Under the pieces are notes generated by a model. That model was not told the origin of the DNA. It made no database searches and was given only the letters and a program-made list of their open reading frames with translations. Shown here piece by piece: positions 47,706 to 56,488 of a DNA stretch of 64,000 nucleotides. This DNA comes from Tsuneonella amylolytica (GTDB lineage: Bacteria; Pseudomonadota; Alphaproteobacteria; Sphingomonadales; Sphingomonadaceae), in assembly GCF_003626915.1 (NCBI RefSeq), contig NZ_CP032570.1, forward strand, positions 2,231,001-2,295,000, read 5' to 3'. How positions within the stretch are numbered: the stretch's first letter is position 1; the number at the start of each line of letters is the position of its first letter. The translations under genes were made by a program, and so were the position numbers.

Positions 47706-48434
47706 TTACGTCTCGAGCGTCATCCAGCCTGGCACCGCCGAAACCGGAATGGCGTCCACGCGCAAATGGTCGATCGCGAAGCCCTGATCGGGATAGGCAG
47801 CCTTGCGGCGCTTTTCATCCGATCCGGCCAGCGGAACCACGATCAGTCGCCGGTTGACCTTCTGGCGCCAGTTCATCCGGGCGGTGTTCTCCTGCCCGAC
47901 GTAACAGCCCTTGGTGAAGCTGACGCCGCCGAGTTCGGCCGCATTGGTTTCCAGCCACAGGATGTCGCCCAGTTCGGCGCGCCCCTCCACCACGCCGAGC
48001 GACAGGCGGTGGGCGAGCCATTCGGCATCCGCCGCCTCGTCGTCCGCGGAGGTGGGAGCTAGCCAACGCTGGCCCAGCGCGGCGAGGCGCGGATCGGCCG
48101 CACCGCCATCGCCCGCATGCGCCGCCCAGTGGATCGCAACGCCGTCGTCGCGCTCGATGGCGAGCTTGCGGCGGAGGCGATAGAGCGACAATCGCTTCGC
48201 CATTTCGTCGGCATGGGCGGCCTCGCAGTCGAGCAGCAACTCGCCCGGCGCACCCGGCCATACGATCATATCGAACATCGCCTTGCCCTGCGCGGTCAGC
48301 AGCCCTGCATAGACCGGGAGCGGTCCGGCAACGTCGTTGGTCAGCAATCCTTGCAGGAACGCGGCGGCATCCTCGCCGTCGGCCTGGGGGGTCACGCGGA
48401 CGATCGCGCGGTCGAACAGTCGGGTGGCGGCCAT
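47706..48434 (-). CDS. ygfZ: YgfZ/GcvT-domain folate-binding protein
   Basis: A 242-residue folate-binding protein that helps maintain certain iron-sulfur enzymes. The diagnostic YgfZ signature KGCYVGQENTARM with its conserved Cys is near residue 185, and the GcvT-like N-terminal domain includes FLQGLLTNDVAGPLPVYAGL. The ATG at 48434 (MAATRLFDRAI) is preferred; upstream codons overlap pyrC in antisense. It is divergent from pyrC by 40 bases. Confidence 0.93.
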   Translation of the reverse strand: MAATRLFDRAIVRVTPQADGEDAAAFLQGLLTNDVAGPLPVYAGLLTAQGKAMFDMIVWPGAPGELLLDCEAAHADEMAKRLSLYRLRRKLAIERDDGVAIHWAAHAGDGGAADPRLAALGQRWLAPTSADDEAADAEWLAHRLSLGVVEGRAELGDILWLETNAAELGGVSFTKGCYVGQENTARMNWRQKVNRRLIVVPLAGSDEKRRKAAYPDQGFAIDHLRVDAIPVSAVPGWMTLET

Positions 48435-48474
48435 GGGTGGCAGATAGGAACGGCGGCGCTTAAGGGAAGGCGCG

Positions 48475-49512
48475 ATGACCGAATCCCTCACCATCCGCCG
48501 CCCCGACGACTGGCACGTACACCTTCGAGACGGGGACATGCTGCACGGCGTCGCGCGGCACACCGCCGTTCAGTTCGCCCGGGCGATCGTGATGCCCAAC
48601 CTTTCCCCACCGGTCACCACGACCGAAGCGGCGCGCGCATACCGGAGCCGGATCGTCGATGCGCTTTCGAAGGGCACTGCGTTCGAGCCGCTGATGACGG
48701 CCTATCTTACCGACGATACCGATCCCGCCGATCTTGCGCGGGGCAAGGCCGAAGGCGTGCTGACCGCGGCCAAGCTATACCCCGCGAACGCGACGACCAA
48801 TTCGGCGCACGGAGTGACCGACATCGGCAACCTCGCCCCGGTCTTCGCGGCGATGGAAGAGGCCGGCCTCGTCCTGTGCGTTCACGGGGAGGTGACCGAA
48901 GCGCACGTCGACGTGTTCGACCGAGAGGCGGAGTTCATCGAGCGGCACCTGTCGCAGATCGTGCGCAACTTCCCCGGCCTCAAAGTCGTGCTGGAACACA
49001 TCACGACGCGCGAGGGCGTCGAGTTCGTCGAGGCGGCCGGGCCGAACGTCGCGGGCACGATCACCCCGCAGCACCTGCATATCAATCGCAACGCCATGCT
49101 CGTCGGCGGGATTCGCCCGCACGCCTACTGCCTGCCCGTCGCCAAGCGCGAGGTGCACCGGCTGGCTCTTCGCAAGGCGGCGACAGGCGGGGGCGCGAAG
49201 TTCTTTCTCGGCACCGACAGCGCCCCCCATTCCAAGGACGCGAAGGAAAGCGCCTGCGGCTGTGCGGGCATCTTCAACGCGCCGTTCGCGCTCGAGAGTT
49301 ACGTCCAGGTGTTCGACGAGGAAGACGCACTCCGACATTTCGAACAGTTCGCGTCGCTCGCGGGGCCGGCGTTCTACGGGCTGCCGGCCAACACGGACAT
49401 GGTGACGCTGGAGCGCGCGGATCAAGTCGTGCCCGACACGATCGACGCTGCGGGCACGCCGGTGGTGCCGTTCCATGCGGGTGAAACGCTCAGGTGGCGA
49501 CTGGTCGCCTGA
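48475..49512 (+). CDS. pyrC: Dihydroorotase (class II)
   Basis: Pyrimidine-synthesis dihydroorotase, E. coli PyrC type, 345 residues. Metal ligands H14 and H16 are in DDWHVHLRDGDML, the carbamylated lysine is K100 (AAKLYPANATTNS), and the catalytic Asp is in FLGTDSAPHSKDAKES. The ATG follows a GGGAAGG site. Its end overlaps the convergent rarD gene by 23 bases. Confidence 0.97.
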   Translation: MTESLTIRRPDDWHVHLRDGDMLHGVARHTAVQFARAIVMPNLSPPVTTTEAARAYRSRIVDALSKGTAFEPLMTAYLTDDTDPADLARGKAEGVLTAAKLYPANATTNSAHGVTDIGNLAPVFAAMEEAGLVLCVHGEVTEAHVDVFDREAEFIERHLSQIVRNFPGLKVVLEHITTREGVEFVEAAGPNVAGTITPQHLHINRNAMLVGGIRPHAYCLPVAKREVHRLALRKAATGGGAKFFLGTDSAPHSKDAKESACGCAGIFNAPFALESYVQVFDEEDALRHFEQFASLAGPAFYGLPANTDMVTLERADQVVPDTIDAAGTPVVPFHAGETLRWRLVA

Positions 49513-50428
49513 CCGCGCGGGCCGCCCGCGCCCGCGACCACAGGTCCCAGACGAACACCGCGATCGCCAGCCAGATCGCAACGAACGCGGCGATCTCCGC
49601 CGGGTGCAGCGGTTTGTCGAACACCGTGAGGCCGAGGACGAACACGATCGTCGGCGCGAGGAACTGGATGAAGCCGAGCGTCGAGTAGCTCATCCGCCGG
49701 GCAGCGATGGCGAACATCCACAACGGAATTGCCGTCAGCACTCCGCCGAGCACGATCAGCAGGCTGAGCGCCGGGTCGTGGCCGAACGAGGATCCCGCCG
49801 TGGCGCCGTACCACGCGGCTACGCCCGCTGCGGGAAGGAGGAGGATCGCCGATTCGACCGTCAGCCCCGGCAACGCGCCGACATCCACCCGCTTTCGCAA
49901 GAGGCCGTAGGTGCCGAAGCTGAAGGCGAGCGTCAGGCTGATCCAGAGCGTCGTCAGTGCCCCGCCCAGTAGCATGGCAATACCTACCCCGGCGATTCCC
50001 ACCGCGATCCACTGACGGCGGGTCAGCTTTTCGCCGAGCACCGCCGTGCCGAGCAGCACGTTCACGAGCGGGTTGATGTAGTAGCCCAGGCTCGCGGCGA
50101 AGACCTCGCCCGCCTGGATCGCCCAGATATAGACGAGCCAGTTTACCGCGATCAGCGTGGCGGTGATGGCCAGCACCCCCATCGCGCGCCCGTTGCGCAG
50201 CGTCGCGGCCACTTCGCCCCATTGGCCGCGCATGGCCACGATTCCCAGGCACAGCGGCAGCGTCCAGACGATCCGCCACGCCACGAACTCGAACGGCGGG
50301 ACCGCCTTCACCAGTATCAGATAGAGCGGCAGGAAGCCCCAGATGACGTAGGCGCCGAGCGCCGCCGGCAACCCCGACGGAGCAGGCGATAGGGCCGAAG
50401 GCGGGGCAGGCGCGGTCGTTTCGTTCAT
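49490..50428 (-). CDS. rarD: EamA-family transporter RarD
   Basis: A 312-residue, ten-helix drug/metabolite-superfamily protein. LGAYVIWGFLPLYLILVKAV opens helix 1, and LIAVNWLVYIWAIQAGEV and ASLGYYINPLVNVLLG are the RarD-specific first EamA repeat. The second repeat contains GTYGLLRKRVDV and YSTLGFIQFLAPTIVFVLG. Substrate unknown; it is named for chloramphenicol sensitivity in Pseudomonas. A long proline/alanine leader precedes helix 1. Confidence 0.9.
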   Translation of the reverse strand: MNETTAPAPPSALSPAPSGLPAALGAYVIWGFLPLYLILVKAVPPFEFVAWRIVWTLPLCLGIVAMRGQWGEVAATLRNGRAMGVLAITATLIAVNWLVYIWAIQAGEVFAASLGYYINPLVNVLLGTAVLGEKLTRRQWIAVGIAGVGIAMLLGGALTTLWISLTLAFSFGTYGLLRKRVDVGALPGLTVESAILLLPAAGVAAWYGATAGSSFGHDPALSLLIVLGGVLTAIPLWMFAIAARRMSYSTLGFIQFLAPTIVFVLGLTVFDKPLHPAEIAAFVAIWLAIAVFVWDLWSRARAARAVRRPVAT

Positions 50429-50634
50429 CTTGCCGTGCCCGTAAGCGCGCCCACCGGGCCCGGCAAGCGACGGTTTTCCGCCGCGAACTACGCCGCGGCG
50501 TCATGCTGGAAAAAACTCGCTTCCTGAAACTGCGGTTGCTGTTCGTTCAGCTAACGACGTTTAAATATGAACGTGACGACGGGGTTCGCACTCAGCCTCG
50601 CCATCGCGAACTGAGAACGACGAAGGAATTGGAC

Positions 50635-51117
50635 ATGCATACCAGGACGATCAAGACCGCAGCGATGGCGCTGGCCGCTTCGGGCCTCGCACTCACCGCG
50701 CCGGCGTCCGCCGCCCCCGCCGCGCACGCAGCGGCCTGGCAAAACAGCGCGCAGTGGAGCGACGTGTCCGCCGAACATGGGCGCAAGCACAAGCGCTACG
50801 AGCGCCAGCGCGCCTACAGCTACGGCGCGACCCCGTATTACAACAACGGCTATCGCACGAACGCCTACCCCCAGCAGGCCTATTACGGCGAGCCCGTCTA
50901 CGCCAATACCCGCGTCTGGCAAGGCGACAACGGACAGTACTACTGCCGCAAGTCGAACGGCACCACCGGCCTCCTGATCGGTGCCGCGGGCGGGGCGCTG
51001 CTGGGCCGCGAGATCGCAGGCCGCTTCGGCGACCGGACGCTCGGTGCGATCCTCGGCGCTGCCGGTGGTGCGCTGCTCGGACGTTCGATCGACAAGAGCA
51101 GCACGCGCTGCCGCTGA
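50635..51117 (+). CDS. Glycine-zipper 2TM-domain secreted protein
   Basis: A 160-residue protein with a Sec signal peptide (ends near ASAAPAAHA) rather than a lipobox. A basic/tyrosine-rich middle leads to DNGQYYCRKSNGTTGLLIGA and a glycine-zipper pair (GAAGGALLGREIAGRFGDR and GAILGAAGGALLG), ending STRCR. The ATG at 50635 has GAAGGA upstream. It is a paralog of the lipoprotein at 44772 and is followed by a strong terminator at 51186. Confidence 0.85.
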   Translation: MHTRTIKTAAMALAASGLALTAPASAAPAAHAAAWQNSAQWSDVSAEHGRKHKRYERQRAYSYGATPYYNNGYRTNAYPQQAYYGEPVYANTRVWQGDNGQYYCRKSNGTTGLLIGAAGGALLGREIAGRFGDRTLGAILGAAGGALLGRSIDKSSTRCR

Positions 51118-51185
51118 TTTGAACCACGAACTTCGCGACCGTGCCCACCCGCGGTCGCAAGCGCGGCACCCCAGGGGGTCGCGGG

Positions 51186-51226
51186 AGGCGTCTCCGGCTT
51201 CGGCCGGGGGCGCCTTCTTCCTTTTT
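51186..51226 (+). terminator. Rho-independent terminator with TTCG tetraloop
   Basis: A 13-bp stem (AGGCGTCTCCGGC with GCCGGGGGCGCCT, two G-T pairs) closed by a TTCG loop, followed by TTCTTCCTTTTT. It lies 69 bases after the glycine-zipper gene and 32 bases before the next lipoprotein start, so it ends the former's transcript. Confidence 0.9.
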
Positions 51227-51257
51227 CGAAGCGATTCGATGCGGTAGGCAGTCCGGC

Positions 51258-51962
51258 ATGATCCGCTCGACCTCAATGCTGGCCCTGGTGCTCGCCCTTG
51301 CGGGTTGCAACAGCGAGGACGCGCCCGAGCCGGCGAGGCCGCGCGATCCGCAGGTCGCGCAGGCGCTCAACGATCCGCTGATGACCGATCCCGATCTGTC
51401 GGCCCGCAACGAGGGCGGGGCGGCGCTGACGGTGGACAGCGATTTCTCGCTCCCGGTCATTCCGGCGACCCCGGAGGAGATCGCGCGAGCTAAGGTGGAA
51501 GCGCAGACTATTCTGGGCGGGTCAACGATGTTGGTCGTGCCGTCGGCGCCCGTGGCGACGACCGACCCACTGCCCGCCGATGCGGATGCACCATCCCGTC
51601 TCGCGGTCCTCGTCGGCAATACTGGCGCGTGCCGGAGCACTCTCGCAAAATCGGCGATCTGGGCGGCCCGAATGCCGGCCGCGATGCCGATCTATCCGCG
51701 CGGACACACGGTCGATGCGGCGGGATCCGACGATGCGGCCTGCCGGGTTCGCACCGCCGCGTTCACCACCCCGGTGCCGCGCGCCGACGTCATGGCGTTC
51801 TATCTTGCCCGGACCCAAGCGATCGGCGGGAAGGGGTCGCCCCTGATGCGGGCGGGCGAGGACTGGCGCCTGCGCGGGGCAGCGGGCGCACTCGCGTACG
51901 ACGTCTTCGCCCGGCCCCAGGGCGACCACACCCTCGTGCGCCTGACCGTCGCCGAACGCTGA
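51258..51962 (+). CDS. Hypothetical lipoprotein
   Basis: A 234-residue lipoprotein with lipobox LAGC (C17). An acidic linker (PRDPQVAQALNDPLMTDPDL) is followed by a domain with two cysteines (TGACRSTLAKSAIWAARMP and DAACRVRTAAFTTPVPR) and PIYPRGHTVDAAG. The last about 70 residues (VMAFYLARTQAIGGKGSPLM onward) look like a small alpha/beta fold. I do not recognise a family. It starts right after the terminator, so it has its own promoter. It is convergent with astD, 4 bases apart. Confidence 0.78.
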   Translation: MIRSTSMLALVLALAGCNSEDAPEPARPRDPQVAQALNDPLMTDPDLSARNEGGAALTVDSDFSLPVIPATPEEIARAKVEAQTILGGSTMLVVPSAPVATTDPLPADADAPSRLAVLVGNTGACRSTLAKSAIWAARMPAAMPIYPRGHTVDAAGSDDAACRVRTAAFTTPVPRADVMAFYLARTQAIGGKGSPLMRAGEDWRLRGAAGALAYDVFARPQGDHTLVRLTVAER

Positions 51963-51966
51963 CGCC

Positions 51967-53400
51967 TCAACGCGGTTTTCGTCGCCGATCCTCGCGGATG
52001 CCCACGCCCATGCTCGCCCGCGGCTGGTCCATCTCGCTGCTGGCGACCGGATAGGCGCAGTAGTCGGCGGCATAGAACGCGGCCGGGCGGTGGTTGCCGG
52101 ACAGGCCGAGCCCGCCGAACGGTGCCTTGCTGCTCGCCCCGTTTGTCGGGCGGTTCCAGTTGACGATCCCCGCGCGCACGCTGGCCCAGAAGCGGTTGTA
52201 GTCCTGCGGGCTGCCGCCGATCAGGCTTGCGGCGAGACCGAACCGTGTGTTGTTCGCCTCCGCGATCCCCTGTTCCAGGTCGGCGACCCTGACCACCTGC
52301 AGCAACGGCCCGAACAGCTCCACGTCGGGCCGGTCGGCCATCGCAGTCACGTCGATGATCGCCGGGCTGACGAAGGGGAGGTCGGCGTTCGGGCGCTGCA
52401 TGTGCTTGATCGCCCGCCCGCCGTTGGACAGCAGGTAGAGGAAGCTTTCGCCGAGCTGGTCGGCGGCGGCGTTGTCGATCACCGGACCCATGAACGGGGC
52501 GGGATCGGCGAAGGGCTGGTCGTAGATGAGCCGGTCGGCGAGGTTCTTCACCTCGCTCACGATCGCGTCGTACATGCTGTCGACCACGATCAGGCGGCGC
52601 GCGGCGGTGCACCGCTGCCCGGCGCTGGTGAAGGCACTCTGCGCGATGAGCGCGGCCGCGTCCGACACCTTGGGCGTGTCGGTCACCACGATGGGATTGT
52701 TGCCTCCCATCTCCAGCGCCACGATCTTGCCGGGGTTCGTCGCGAGCTTGCGGTTGATGGCGATGCCCGCCTGCGCGCTGCCGGTGAACAGCACTCCGTC
52801 GACGTCGCGATGGGCGACGAGCGCCTGCCCCTCGGCCGGTCCGCCCACGAGCAGCTGGACGACCGCCGCCGAAATGCCCGCCCGGTGGAAGCAGCCGAGC
52901 AGAAACTCGCCCACCGCCGGGGTCTTCTCGCTCGGTTTGAAGATCACGACGTTGCCCGCGATCAGCGCCGGGACGATGTGGCCGTTGGGCAGGTGCGCGG
53001 GGAAGTTGTAGGGGCCGAGCACGACCATCACGCCATGCGGCTTGTGCCGCACCGCGGCGGTACCCTGAAGCGCGTTGTCGAGCTTCTTCTGTCCGGTCCG
53101 TTCGGCATAGGCGGCGACCGAGATGTCGACCTTGGCGACGACGGATTCGACCTCGGTGCGCGCTTCCCACAGCGGCTTGCCGGTCTCGCGCGCGATCAGT
53201 TCGGCGAAGCGATCCTGATCCTTGCGCACTTCGTTGGCGAAGCGGCGGACGAGCTCGATCCGGGTCGCGAGCGGTTTTGCGGCCCATTCGGGCCATGCCC
53301 TTCGCGCCCGGTCGACGGTCGCGTCGACATCGCCGACCTTTCCGCGCCAGAGCTCGGCGCCCGTTGCGGGTTCGGTGGAAACTATCTCTGGTACGGACAA
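51967..53400 (-). CDS. astD: Succinylglutamate-semialdehyde dehydrogenase
   Basis: AstD-type aldehyde dehydrogenase, 477 residues, the fourth enzyme of the arginine succinyltransferase pathway. The AstD hallmark GPYNFPAHLPNGHIVPALIA, the glycine motif FTGSAQAGIAINRKLA, LEMGGNNPIVV, and the catalytic Cys in SAGQRCTAARRLIV are present. The frame has no ATG or GTG near its start: the only candidate between the upstream in-frame TAA and the conserved region is TTG at 53400, and no strong ribosome site precedes it. No astA, astB, astC or astE genes are visible, so it is an orphan here. Confidence 0.9.
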   Translation of the reverse strand: MSVPEIVSTEPATGAELWRGKVGDVDATVDRARRAWPEWAAKPLATRIELVRRFANEVRKDQDRFAELIARETGKPLWEARTEVESVVAKVDISVAAYAERTGQKKLDNALQGTAAVRHKPHGVMVVLGPYNFPAHLPNGHIVPALIAGNVVIFKPSEKTPAVGEFLLGCFHRAGISAAVVQLLVGGPAEGQALVAHRDVDGVLFTGSAQAGIAINRKLATNPGKIVALEMGGNNPIVVTDTPKVSDAAALIAQSAFTSAGQRCTAARRLIVVDSMYDAIVSEVKNLADRLIYDQPFADPAPFMGPVIDNAAADQLGESFLYLLSNGGRAIKHMQRPNADLPFVSPAIIDVTAMADRPDVELFGPLLQVVRVADLEQGIAEANNTRFGLAASLIGGSPQDYNRFWASVRAGIVNWNRPTNGASSKAPFGGLGLSGNHRPAAFYAADYCAYPVASSEMDQPRASMGVGIREDRRRKPR

Positions 53401-53714
53401 GGAGCGACTTTCGTTAGATGGTCCGGCGGGGCCGGCTTACGCGTTGACCCTGTCTAGCCGGAAAAAGCCCTTACCGCCATTCCGGCCGTCACTCCGGGCG
53501 CCACACTCCATTGTGGTGTAAATTGAGTGTAGGACTTGAAAAGATTGACTTGAAGCCGCCAGCAATTGCGCGCACCAAGGGAGTCATATGAGGTTGGCCG
53601 CACACTAACGAATCGTGCAGGCTGTCCAACAGGGGTTGCAAACAAGAAGCTACGGCAGTCGCCGGGCAAAGCGATGTCTCGCGCGATTGCGGGACCGAAG
53701 AGGGGTGCTCTGAT
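53401..53714. other. Upstream region of autotransporter 2
   Basis: A 314-base non-coding stretch, much less GC-rich than its surroundings (29 of 60 bases G or C in 53521-53580). It holds the promoters for astD and the second autotransporter. TTGACT occurs at about 53548 but has no good -10 partner at 17 bases. A six-codon frame ATG..TAA at 53588-53608 follows an AAGGGAG-like ribosome site. No other gene is supported. Confidence 0.55.
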
Positions 53715-56471
53715 ATGAAGTTCCAAGTTTCCCGGTTGGGCGCGCTCGCCCTGACCGCATCGACCGGCACGCTCGCCGTCGTCGCGATGACCGCAGTCAC
53801 TGCCACACCGGTCGCGGCGGCCGAGTGTCTGCTCGACACGAACAACGATGGCGTTGCTGGCGCTGGCGACACCGACGGCGGTGCCACTTCCACTGACGAC
53901 TCGTCGCTAGCTTGCGGTGTCCGCGCCTCCGCGGATGATTTTAGCACTGCGATCGGCGGCGACGGCGGGTTCGGGTTACCTGGCGGCGCTACCGCGACCA
54001 ACGCCTCCGTAGCAATAGGCACAGACAGTGAGGCTACCGGACAGCAGACGACTGCAATCGGTACCATCGCGACCGCAACCGGCGATTTTGCGGTTAGCAT
54101 CGGCACATTCACGACTGCGAACGGTGATTTCGCTACCTCGGTAGGTCCTTTCGCCGACGCCAACGGTATTGGCGGTGTAGCAATTGGCTCCACAGCGCAA
54201 TCGAACGGCGATTTCACCGTCGCAGTCGGTGCGACTGCTCAAGCGACCGCAACGTCCGGTACGGCGATCGGTAACAGTTCGCGTGCGACGGGTGTCAATT
54301 CCACTGCCACTGGTAACAACGCAATTGCCACAGCGCAGGACGCGAGCGCCTACGGACAGCAATCCCAGGCGACGGGTATCGGTGCAACTTCCGTGGGGCG
54401 GATTGCGGTTGCTTCGGCTGAAGGTTCTGTAGCAGTCGGCAATGCCGCTTCGGCAAGCGGTGTCTATGGCACCGCTACCGGCTTCATCTCTTCGGCTATC
54501 GGCCGCGGCTCGTCGGCATACGGCGCGAACGCCGTCGCCACCGGAGAACAGTCGGTCGCCATCGGCAACGCTGCGGACGGTCTGGGCGATCAGTCGGTTG
54601 CCGTCGGTACGCTCGCCAATGCGCAGGACACCTACTCGACCGCCGTCGGCTACGTGTCGGGTGCGCTGGGCCGTGGTTCCTCGGCCTTCGGTGCCAATGC
54701 GATCGCCACCGGTGCGCAGTCGGTTGCCGTCGGTAACGCTGCGGATGGCCTCGGCGACCAGTCGGTTGCCGTGGGTACCCTCGCCAACGCACAGGACACC
54801 TTCTCGACCGCTGTCGGCTACGTGTCGGGTGCGCTGGGCCGTGGTTCCTCGGCCTTCGGTGCCAACGCAATTGCCACCGGTGCGCAGTCCGTTGCTGTCG
54901 GTAACGCTGCAGACGGTCTGGGCGACCAGTCGGTTGCCGTGGGTACGCTCGCCAATGCGCAGGACACCTACTCGACCGCCGTCGGCTATGTGTCGGGTGC
55001 GCTGGGCCGTGGTTCCTCGGCCTTCGGTGCCAACGCAATTGCCACCGGTGCGCAGTCGGTTGCCGTCGGTAACGCGGCGGACGGCCTCGGCGACCAGTCG
55101 GTTGCCGTGGGTACGCTCGCCAATGCGCAGGACACCTACTCGACCGCTGTCGGCTACGTGTCGGGTGCGCTGGGCCGTGGTTCCTCGGCCTTCGGTGCCA
55201 ACGCAATTGCCACCGGTGCGCAGTCGGTTGCCGTCGGTAACGCTGCGGATGGCCTCGGCGACCAGTCGGTTGCCGTGGGTACCCTCGCCAACGCACAGGA
55301 CACCTTCTCGACCGCCGTCGGCTACGTGTCGGGTGCGCTGGGCCGTGGTTCCTCGGCCTTCGGTGCCAACGCAATTGCCACCGGTGCGCAGTCGGTTGCC
55401 GTCGGTAACGCTGCTGACGGCCTCGGCGACCAGTCGGTTGCCGTGGGTACCCTCGCCAACGCACAGGACACCTTCTCGACCGCCGTCGGCTACGTGTCGG
55501 GTGCGCTGGGCCGTGGTTCCTCGGCCTTCGGCGCCAATGCGATCGCTACGGGCGCGCAGTCGGTTGCCGTGGGCAACGCGGCGGACGGCCTCGGCGACCA
55601 GTCGGTGGCCGTGGGTACGCTGGCGAACGCTGCCGCGCTGACCTCGACCGCCGTTGGTTTCAACGCCCAGGCGACCCTCGAGGATGCTGTCGCGATCGGT
55701 TCCGACTCGGCGGCCGGGTTCCACTCGACCGCGGTCGGCGCGGAAGTGACCGCGCTCGGCACCGGTGCGACCGCGCTGGGCTGGCAGACTACGGCGAGCG
55801 GCAACCAGTCGCTGGCTCTGGGCCGTCAGGCGACCGCTTCGGCGCTGCAGTCGACCGCGGTCGGCCAGTCGGCGACGGCGGCCTTCTCGGGCTCGACGGC
55901 CGTCGGCTATGCCGCGACCACGACCCGGGCCAACCAGGTCAAGCTCGGCGGGACCGGCAGCTCGGTGACGGTCGGCGATATCGCCGCCAGCACCGCTGCG
56001 CAGACGGGCACGACCTACTTCGCCACTGTGGACGGTTCGGGCACGCTCGGCCAGGGCGTCTCGGTCGCGAGCCTCGCGACGCTGAGCTCGCTGGCGACCA
56101 CCAATGCGAACGTCGCGGCCAACACCGCGGCGATCAACACCGCCAACGGCCGCATCGCCGCCAACACCGCCAGCATCACCAGCCTGCAGTCGCTCACCGC
56201 GGCCCAGCAGAACCAGATCACTTCGCTCTTCGGCGGCCTCGACAAGGCCTACGAAGGTGTCGCGATGGGTCTGGCCATGGAATCGCCAGCTCTGCCCGCC
56301 GGGACCAACTTCGGTCTGTCGGGCGGCATCGGCTACTTCCAGAAGAACGCTGCGGGCACGATGGCCTTCTCGGCCCGCGTGGCCGAGAACGCCTCGCTGT
56401 CGGCAGGCCTCGGCATCGGCTTCGACTCGGGCGAAGTCGGCGCACGCGGCGGCTTCCAGATCGCCTGGTAA
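53715..56471 (+). CDS. Trimeric autotransporter adhesin (YadA-type), repeat-rich second copy
   Basis: A 918-residue trimeric autotransporter. A signal peptide ends at about A36; C38 and C67 flank an acidic STDD segment at the mature N-terminus. A divergent YadA-like head occupies about 70-262, then seven 56-residue units of head repeats (263-654, each containing GANAIATGAQSVAVGNAADG or a close variant). More head repeats run to about 740, then a neck and short stalk (IAANTASITSLQSLTAAQQN), and a four-strand anchor from about 835 to the C-terminal Trp. It is secreted through its own trimeric C-terminal barrel and should form a surface rod. The repeats lie in frame, so copy number can change without frameshift. 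Confidence 0.92.
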   Translation: MKFQVSRLGALALTASTGTLAVVAMTAVTATPVAAAECLLDTNNDGVAGAGDTDGGATSTDDSSLACGVRASADDFSTAIGGDGGFGLPGGATATNASVAIGTDSEATGQQTTAIGTIATATGDFAVSIGTFTTANGDFATSVGPFADANGIGGVAIGSTAQSNGDFTVAVGATAQATATSGTAIGNSSRATGVNSTATGNNAIATAQDASAYGQQSQATGIGATSVGRIAVASAEGSVAVGNAASASGVYGTATGFISSAIGRGSSAYGANAVATGEQSVAIGNAADGLGDQSVAVGTLANAQDTYSTAVGYVSGALGRGSSAFGANAIATGAQSVAVGNAADGLGDQSVAVGTLANAQDTFSTAVGYVSGALGRGSSAFGANAIATGAQSVAVGNAADGLGDQSVAVGTLANAQDTYSTAVGYVSGALGRGSSAFGANAIATGAQSVAVGNAADGLGDQSVAVGTLANAQDTYSTAVGYVSGALGRGSSAFGANAIATGAQSVAVGNAADGLGDQSVAVGTLANAQDTFSTAVGYVSGALGRGSSAFGANAIATGAQSVAVGNAADGLGDQSVAVGTLANAQDTFSTAVGYVSGALGRGSSAFGANAIATGAQSVAVGNAADGLGDQSVAVGTLANAAALTSTAVGFNAQATLEDAVAIGSDSAAGFHSTAVGAEVTALGTGATALGWQTTASGNQSLALGRQATASALQSTAVGQSATAAFSGSTAVGYAATTTRANQVKLGGTGSSVTVGDIAASTAAQTGTTYFATVDGSGTLGQGVSVASLATLSSLATTNANVAANTAAINTANGRIAANTASITSLQSLTAAQQNQITSLFGGLDKAYEGVAMGLAMESPALPAGTNFGLSGGIGYFQKNAAGTMAFSARVAENASLSAGLGIGFDSGEVGARGGFQIAW
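54501..55676 (+). repeat. Seven tandem 168-bp repeats inside the autotransporter gene
   Basis: Units start at 54501, 54669, 54837, 55005, 55173, 55341 and 55509; each encodes 56 residues. Units 2-6 are identical in protein except a Tyr/Phe position; unit 1 has Tyr for Phe in GSSAYG and NAVATGE changes, and unit 7 diverges in its last third. Synonymous differences fall into two linked sets, one found in units 1, 3 and 4 and the other in units 2, 5 and 6. Confidence 0.95.
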
Positions 56472-56488
56472 GCCGCTAGACGAGGTTC

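Noticed and set aside
54501-55676. Possible CRISPR-like array
   Set aside because: The 168-bp periodic units are contiguous, in frame and code for YadA head repeats; there are no spacers and no cas genes.
53976-55724. A 582-codon open frame antisense to autotransporter 2, and a 399-codon frame in another plus frame (54442-55641)
   Set aside because: They exist only because the tandem repeats copy an open stretch in every frame. They are low-complexity repeats of Arg/Pro/His or Arg/Gly/Thr with no domain, start site or export logic.
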